A DNA stretch of 64,000 nt from Allodiplogaster sudhausi (lineage: Eukaryota > Nematoda > Chromadorea > Rhabditida > Diplogasteridae). The stretch is from NCBI GenBank assembly GCA_945643635.1, contig CALZFC010000009.1, forward strand, positions 6,373,501-6,437,500, written 5' to 3'. Both the position numbers and the translations under genes were made by a program. The notes beneath the pieces are model-generated. The model saw only the letters and a program-made list of their open reading frames with translations, ran no database searches and had not been told where the DNA came from. Positions 59,601 to 64,000 of this stretch are shown piece after piece (the stretch's first letter is position 1; every line of letters begins with the position of its first letter).

Positions 59601-62600
59601 TAGCGCGGTTTCGTCATTTTGGCGGATTCCCACAAAACACGCAGACGAAGGCTAAGAAGGCCGATCAACCTCGGTGAGGGTGTCGTCCGATTCGCCAGCA
59701 GACTCGATTACAGTCTGCGCCGAGGCCTTCTTCGCTTTATTCTTGTTCTTATTCTTGTTCTTCTTGTTGTTCTTGGAATTGACCGCCGCTTCCTTTGCAA
59801 TTGATGGAATCGGACCCCAGCCCTGCTAAGCACCATTTGACTGAACATACCAGCAAGCACCGGACAATGACAGGACGACGCTTGAACAAGGAATTGGAAG
59901 AAATACATACTGGAGTTGTCTAATGGTGAGACATCACATTTGGGATTGGTTCGTACAAGTGACACAGTGTGGGCAAAAACTTAGGCGGACATAGGCAGAT
60001 TGAAATAAAATGACTGAAATGATATCAAAATTATAATATAAAAAGAGACGAACCGTCTGCGCATGTCCATTCTGGCCATGCTGTCCGTTCTGACCGGGGA
60101 CGCCGTAAGCCTGTTGCTGCTGCTTTTCCTCGGTCTACAATTTAAACACAAATCATATCAATGATCGAATTACCCTGCAACAAAGAACGAAACTTGTTGC
60201 AACCATTTTACCCGTTCCCAAATCCGTTAACAGTCAAACGAACTGACGTATATGATCTCGTGAACGTCATCGTGAGCGCCGTTTGTTGTCGGTGCGGAGC
60301 CGTTCTAGGAAAAGACGCGCAATGAAATTGTTGTAAAAAACAGCGCTTCCTTTCTATCAAGAACTTAAATCAGTAAAATGTTCAAACAAACAATTCTGTT
60401 AAACATTCAAATACAAATAATCCCACCTGTTACATTTACCATAATTCTTGTAATAATGAAAGATTACTAACCATGTTAATCTTGGTCTGCTGCACTTGAG
60501 CTTCGTCGTCGTGCGATTCGGAGGCGCGCTTGTTCTTCTTGTTCTTCTTCTTGTTCTTGCCGCCAGAACCCTGCGTAAGAAACGTCGGGTAATTTAAATG
60601 CCTGTTTTTTCAAAACTATTTTGAATTCCCAGAGATATTCCAACCTCGTTTTGGGCTGGTGGGGACGATTCCTTTGCAGGCTGGGCTGCAGCGGGAACTT
60701 CCTTCAATCAAACAGTATATATTTATTTATTACCTGTCTATAGAATAGATATATCCATCGAAGTAAGGTGTTTTACGCTCAAATTTAAGTAAGAATCAAA
60801 GCTGTAAATCGAAGTGAAAGTGGAAAATAAGAAGTACGTTTGCCAAGGCTCCTGCGGCCTCACTGTGTTCCATTCATATACATACATACAGTCGTTGCCA
60901 AATAAATGACGAAAACTGATTTGAAGTACAGAATACATGAGACAGCAACATGTTCCAGTCTGATTAGTCACCTTTTCCTTCTTTGCTTGTTCCTGCGCCT
61001 CTTTCTCCTTCGCTGCCTTCTCGGCGGCTTCCTTCAAATAAAAACGTTTCGAGTGTTTTTTGACTTATTTATGTTCGGAAAAGTTGTTTTCTCTCTGAAA
61101 TTGCACGCAGAAGATCGAGAAACTGTGTTGGAAAGGGGAGTTTGTTTACTAACCTTATCCGCCTTTTCCTTCGCCTCCCGCTGTTCTGTCAGTTCTTTCG
61201 ACGCCTTTTCAGCAGCCTCCTAAACAGTGATCAGCACCAATAGACAACTATGAAATTTTTGCTGTATTCTTGCGTTTTTCTCTCTGTGGGAATCCATTGT
61301 CTCTACTTTTTCCTTTTGCCCACCATCTCAGCCTTCTCCCGCTCAGATTGCTCCTTTGTTGCTTTCTCTGCTGCTTCCTGAATTTGCATTCATTAGTACG
61401 ACTCAGGACTCGTTAAAGCTGGAGACTTTCAACAGTTCGCAGCAAACAGATTTTGCAAAACCAAGGACTGAAACCGGGAAGTTATACCTTCTCAGCCTTC
61501 TCGCGCTCCTCTTTTTCCTTTGCTGCCTTCTCTGCTGCCTCCTAGAAAAGAGAAGTCTATTTAGTATTCTACTAGGCTCTCGTTATTCTCTCACTGCATA
61601 CCCATTTAAATAAGGGTTAACAAACATATGTAAGTATATATCTAAACCTTCTTGGCCTTTTCCTTGGCTTCCTTGGCGGCCTTCTCAGCGGCAGCCTGTG
61701 AAAGTGCACACTCAACAATAAGCTCTGTCAGGTTAGGGAAAAGGAGGTTGCAACTCATAATTTTCAATCCAAATCACCCGATTAGCAGAGTCAAAAGCCG
61801 CAGTCTATCTAGGAATCAAGCGAGTCCGAAAATGTCCAGGAATAAGCACAAGGGAAAGCCAACGGCACACCACTTACCTTCTCGGCCTTGACACGCTCCT
61901 TCTCTTCTTTATCTGCGGCTTCCTGAAGGCATCGGCATCTCTCAACCAAGCCTTCCGGTTAAAACCCCGCCTTTCTCCGTCTCATGAAATGTCGGCGTGC
62001 TACGTACATATGTACATAACTATCGATTTTCAAGTCGAAAACTTTTGATGATCATTATCTATTGAGAGAAGCTTGCAAAATTGACCCGTTTAGTACCAAG
62101 AAAAATAAGAGAGCTACGCCGACAAGACAGAAAACAAAATGTGTCACTTGACAATTTGAGACTCTTCTTTCTTTTGCCATTCAGCCTGGCTACGCTTGCC
62201 GCAATGGGTCTACCTTCTCGGACTTCTTGCGCTCCTTCTCCGCCTTCTCGGCTGCCTCCTTCTCCTTGCGCTCCTTCTCTGCCTGCTCCTTGGCTGACTT
62301 TTCTGCTGCTTCCTAAATGAAAACAGAATTGAATTTAAAGCGATATTTGCCGAAACAAAATACATATATAGTCTTGCAGGTATTAATTTAGGAAAGTATA
62401 TATAAATTAGCTAGAAAAAAATGTATGAAAAATGTATTGGAGATATCAATATGGCTGACCTTCTCGGCCTTCTCCTTGGCTGCCTGCTCCTTGGCGAGCT
62501 TCTCCTTCTCTGCTTGCTCCTTAGCAGCCGCCTCCTTCACCGCCTTCTCGGCAGCTTCCTTCAAGCAAGAAAGTAAGCCATTTCTCCAATCCCCACAATA

Positions 62601-63517
62601 TATTTTTGAAAAAACCCCACCTTCTCAGCCTTCTCCTTCGTCGCCTGCTCCTTGGCTAGCTTGTCCGCGGCATCCTGTAGCAGGTTTTTTTTTCTACGAA
62701 TAAAGTCAAAAATATTTTACCTTCTCAGCCTTCTCCTTGGCCTTCTGTTCCTTGGCGAGCTTATCCGCGGCATCCTGTACAATTTTTGTTTTAATATGTG
62801 GCGGATAAGGAAAAATGAGGAGAAAATAAGAAATATTTTTGCCTTCTCAGAATTCTCCTTTGCCTTTTGCTCCTTGGCGGCCTTGTCCGCTGCAGCCTTG
62901 GCCTTCTTCTCAACCTCGCGAGCCTCCTAAATTCTGGTATATAGAGAAAATATTAACAACATACATATTTACATAGAATATTGATATTTTACTTTCCAAA
63001 TGATAGCTGATGACGTGTCCACTATTAACGAAATCCAGCGTACTTTGTCAGCCTTGTCCTTGGCGGCCTTCTCGGCGGCCTCCTTCTTGGCCTGCTCCTT
63101 CTGCGCCTTCTTGTCCTCGTCCTGCTTGGCCTTCTGCTCCTTCTGGGCGGCATCGGCTGACTGCTTGGCCTCCTCGGCCTGGCGGCGCTTCTGCTCGGCC
63201 TCTTCCTCCTTCGCCGCCCGCTCAGCCTTTGCTTTCTCCTTCTTCTCGGCCTTCTGAAAAGTCATTTATTCTTCCAATTAATATTTTTTTATGACGCACT
63301 CGTGCCCTTTAAATGATTTTTTGGGATAATATTAGCCTGTCCAACTGAAAGTATTACGATCGACACCGTAAACTAAAAGTACAGAATGACGTACGGCAGC
63401 CTGCGCCTGTTGCTGCGCGAGTTTGCGTTGCGCGGCCTCCTCCTGCTGCTTCGTCGCCTGCTCCGCCTTCTTGGCGGCTCTCTTCCGCTCTCGCTCAGCG
63501 CGCTGTTCCGGAGTCAA
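56682..63517 (-). CDS. EAAEK-repeat charged protein with unique C-terminal domain; 5' end unresolved
   Basis: Twenty-four exons join in phase to a TAA, giving 713 residues in the window: 63395-63517, 63044-63253, 62843-62926, 62721-62774, 62621-62674, 62460-62558, 62214-62312, 61878-61922, 61648-61695, 61488-61541, 61324-61377, 61154-61219, 60972-61031, 60645-60701, 60472-60570, 60248-60304, 60054-60134, 59670-59825, 59180-59288, 57815-57960, 57667-57690, 57031-57240, 56817-56891, 56682-56759. Exons 1-13 are almost pure Glu/Ala/Lys/Gln helix; most begin EAAEK or DAADK and end KAEK. Exons 14-18 are low-complexity, with two Lys/Asn runs (KNKKKNKKNK; NKKNKNKNKNK) that could be nuclear-targeting or RNA-binding. 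Exons 19-24 form a less biased region (SRDRVSRLLPRDIIYCSDLI, VYRDSTRSLQRKIRIFK, ending VHVSELLKDQ). Upstream, 63683-63717 could be another exon (GQRSAVVVDE), but its start could not be fixed. I do not recognise the family. Confidence 0.66.
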
Positions 63518-64000
63518 CTGCATGAAAGAAATTTGTTATCACTTTTGAAAATTCTCAATACCTTACATTGCTTGTATTTAAAAACATTCGTTATATGCTC
63601 TCCAAGATACTTTCAAGAAAAATTGTCCTTATAGCAGGCTCATGTTTACTTTTAAAATGTTTTTTTTCTTAGTCCTTTTCACCTCGTCAACAACTACGGC
63701 GCTTCGCTGTCCTTCGCCTTTATTTTTTTATCGTTGCTACAGGCGCATTTATTTCTCTTATTTTTTGCGTCTCACAATCAGTCTTACCCGCTAACGCGAA
63801 GGTTGACTTTTAAGCTTACGAAGTTTTTGCCTCCCTCCACCTTTCTCGCTCCCTCTCTCGGCTTAAAATTTCTTTCATAGTCAACTGTTTCTCACCTGGC
63901 GCTACCTGCGGGATGTCTGCATGGGAGAGGGAGAGAAAAGAAGGATATTCTATTTGGAGAGAGAGGGAGAGAGGAAAACGAGGGTTATTCATGCTGTTCA
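63518..64000. other. Probable 5' end of the EAAEK gene
   Basis: Contains a possible small coding exon at 63683-63717 (minus, ends GAG-gtgaaa in phase with exon 1) and, near 63910-63935, an ATG or acceptor-like CCCATGCAG followed by a GT donor. The phases do not join simply, so the start is left open. The rest is CT-rich on the plus strand. Confidence 0.4.

Noticed and set aside
63010..63294. Plus-strand Ser/Ala/Pro-rich ORFs opposite the EAAEK exons
   Set aside because: Mirror images of Glu/Ala/Lys codons; only the minus frame has consistent splice sites and repeat structure.

Overview
The window is nuclear DNA of a nematode, most likely a chromadorean. The evidence is short exons with short introns, a cuticle collagen, a sigma-class GST, a CUB/TSP1 tail of the nematode astacin type, a nematode-style multi-pass receptor, and tRNA genes of the nematode-only 'nev' kind (long variable arm with a non-Leu/Ser anticodon). 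Gene models are hand-built from splice signals and reading phase. All 67 modelled introns keep phase, but no search or transcript data was available.

1-23,164: the left edge is a roughly 440 bp element with terminal inverted repeats sitting in a tRNA D-loop. Behind it is a satellite-like array with a 232 bp period. Each monomer is one 83 nt class-II tRNA-like gene plus a spacer, about 98 complete monomers by arithmetic. The best copies are fully folded, keep pol III boxes and a T4 terminator, carry anticodon UAU (codon AUA, Ile), yet have a leucine-type body with A73, A35 and G37. They match nev-tRNA-Ile(UAU). They alternate with decayed copies, V-arm deletions and chimeras, and form a higher-order repeat of 8 monomers (1,856 bp).

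23,300-37,124: directly after the array comes the 3' half of a CUB + TSP1 protein (plus strand) whose catalytic exons are not in the window. It converges on a 9-exon multi-pass receptor gene (minus). Upstream of that is a 20-exon RUN + PH protein resembling the PLEKHM2/SKIP class (minus).

37,125-54,368: a repeat-bearing intergenic stretch, then a complete cuticle collagen (minus). A 5 kb CT/GA-rich gap follows, then a complete 206-residue GST (plus). Next come almost 5 kb of CT-rich DNA without a convincing gene, then two small same-strand genes 185 bp apart: a 96-residue secreted protein and an unrecognised 156-residue protein.

54,369-64,000: a gene-poor purine-rich stretch, then a 24-exon minus-strand gene. 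Its exons mostly encode single Glu/Ala/Lys-rich units beginning EAAEK, with a more ordinary C-terminal domain. Its 5' end is unresolved.

The most unusual content is the nev-tRNA satellite: a very large local dose of a tRNA that could read an Ile codon as Leu, in an array that has clearly been homogenised, rearranged and invaded.
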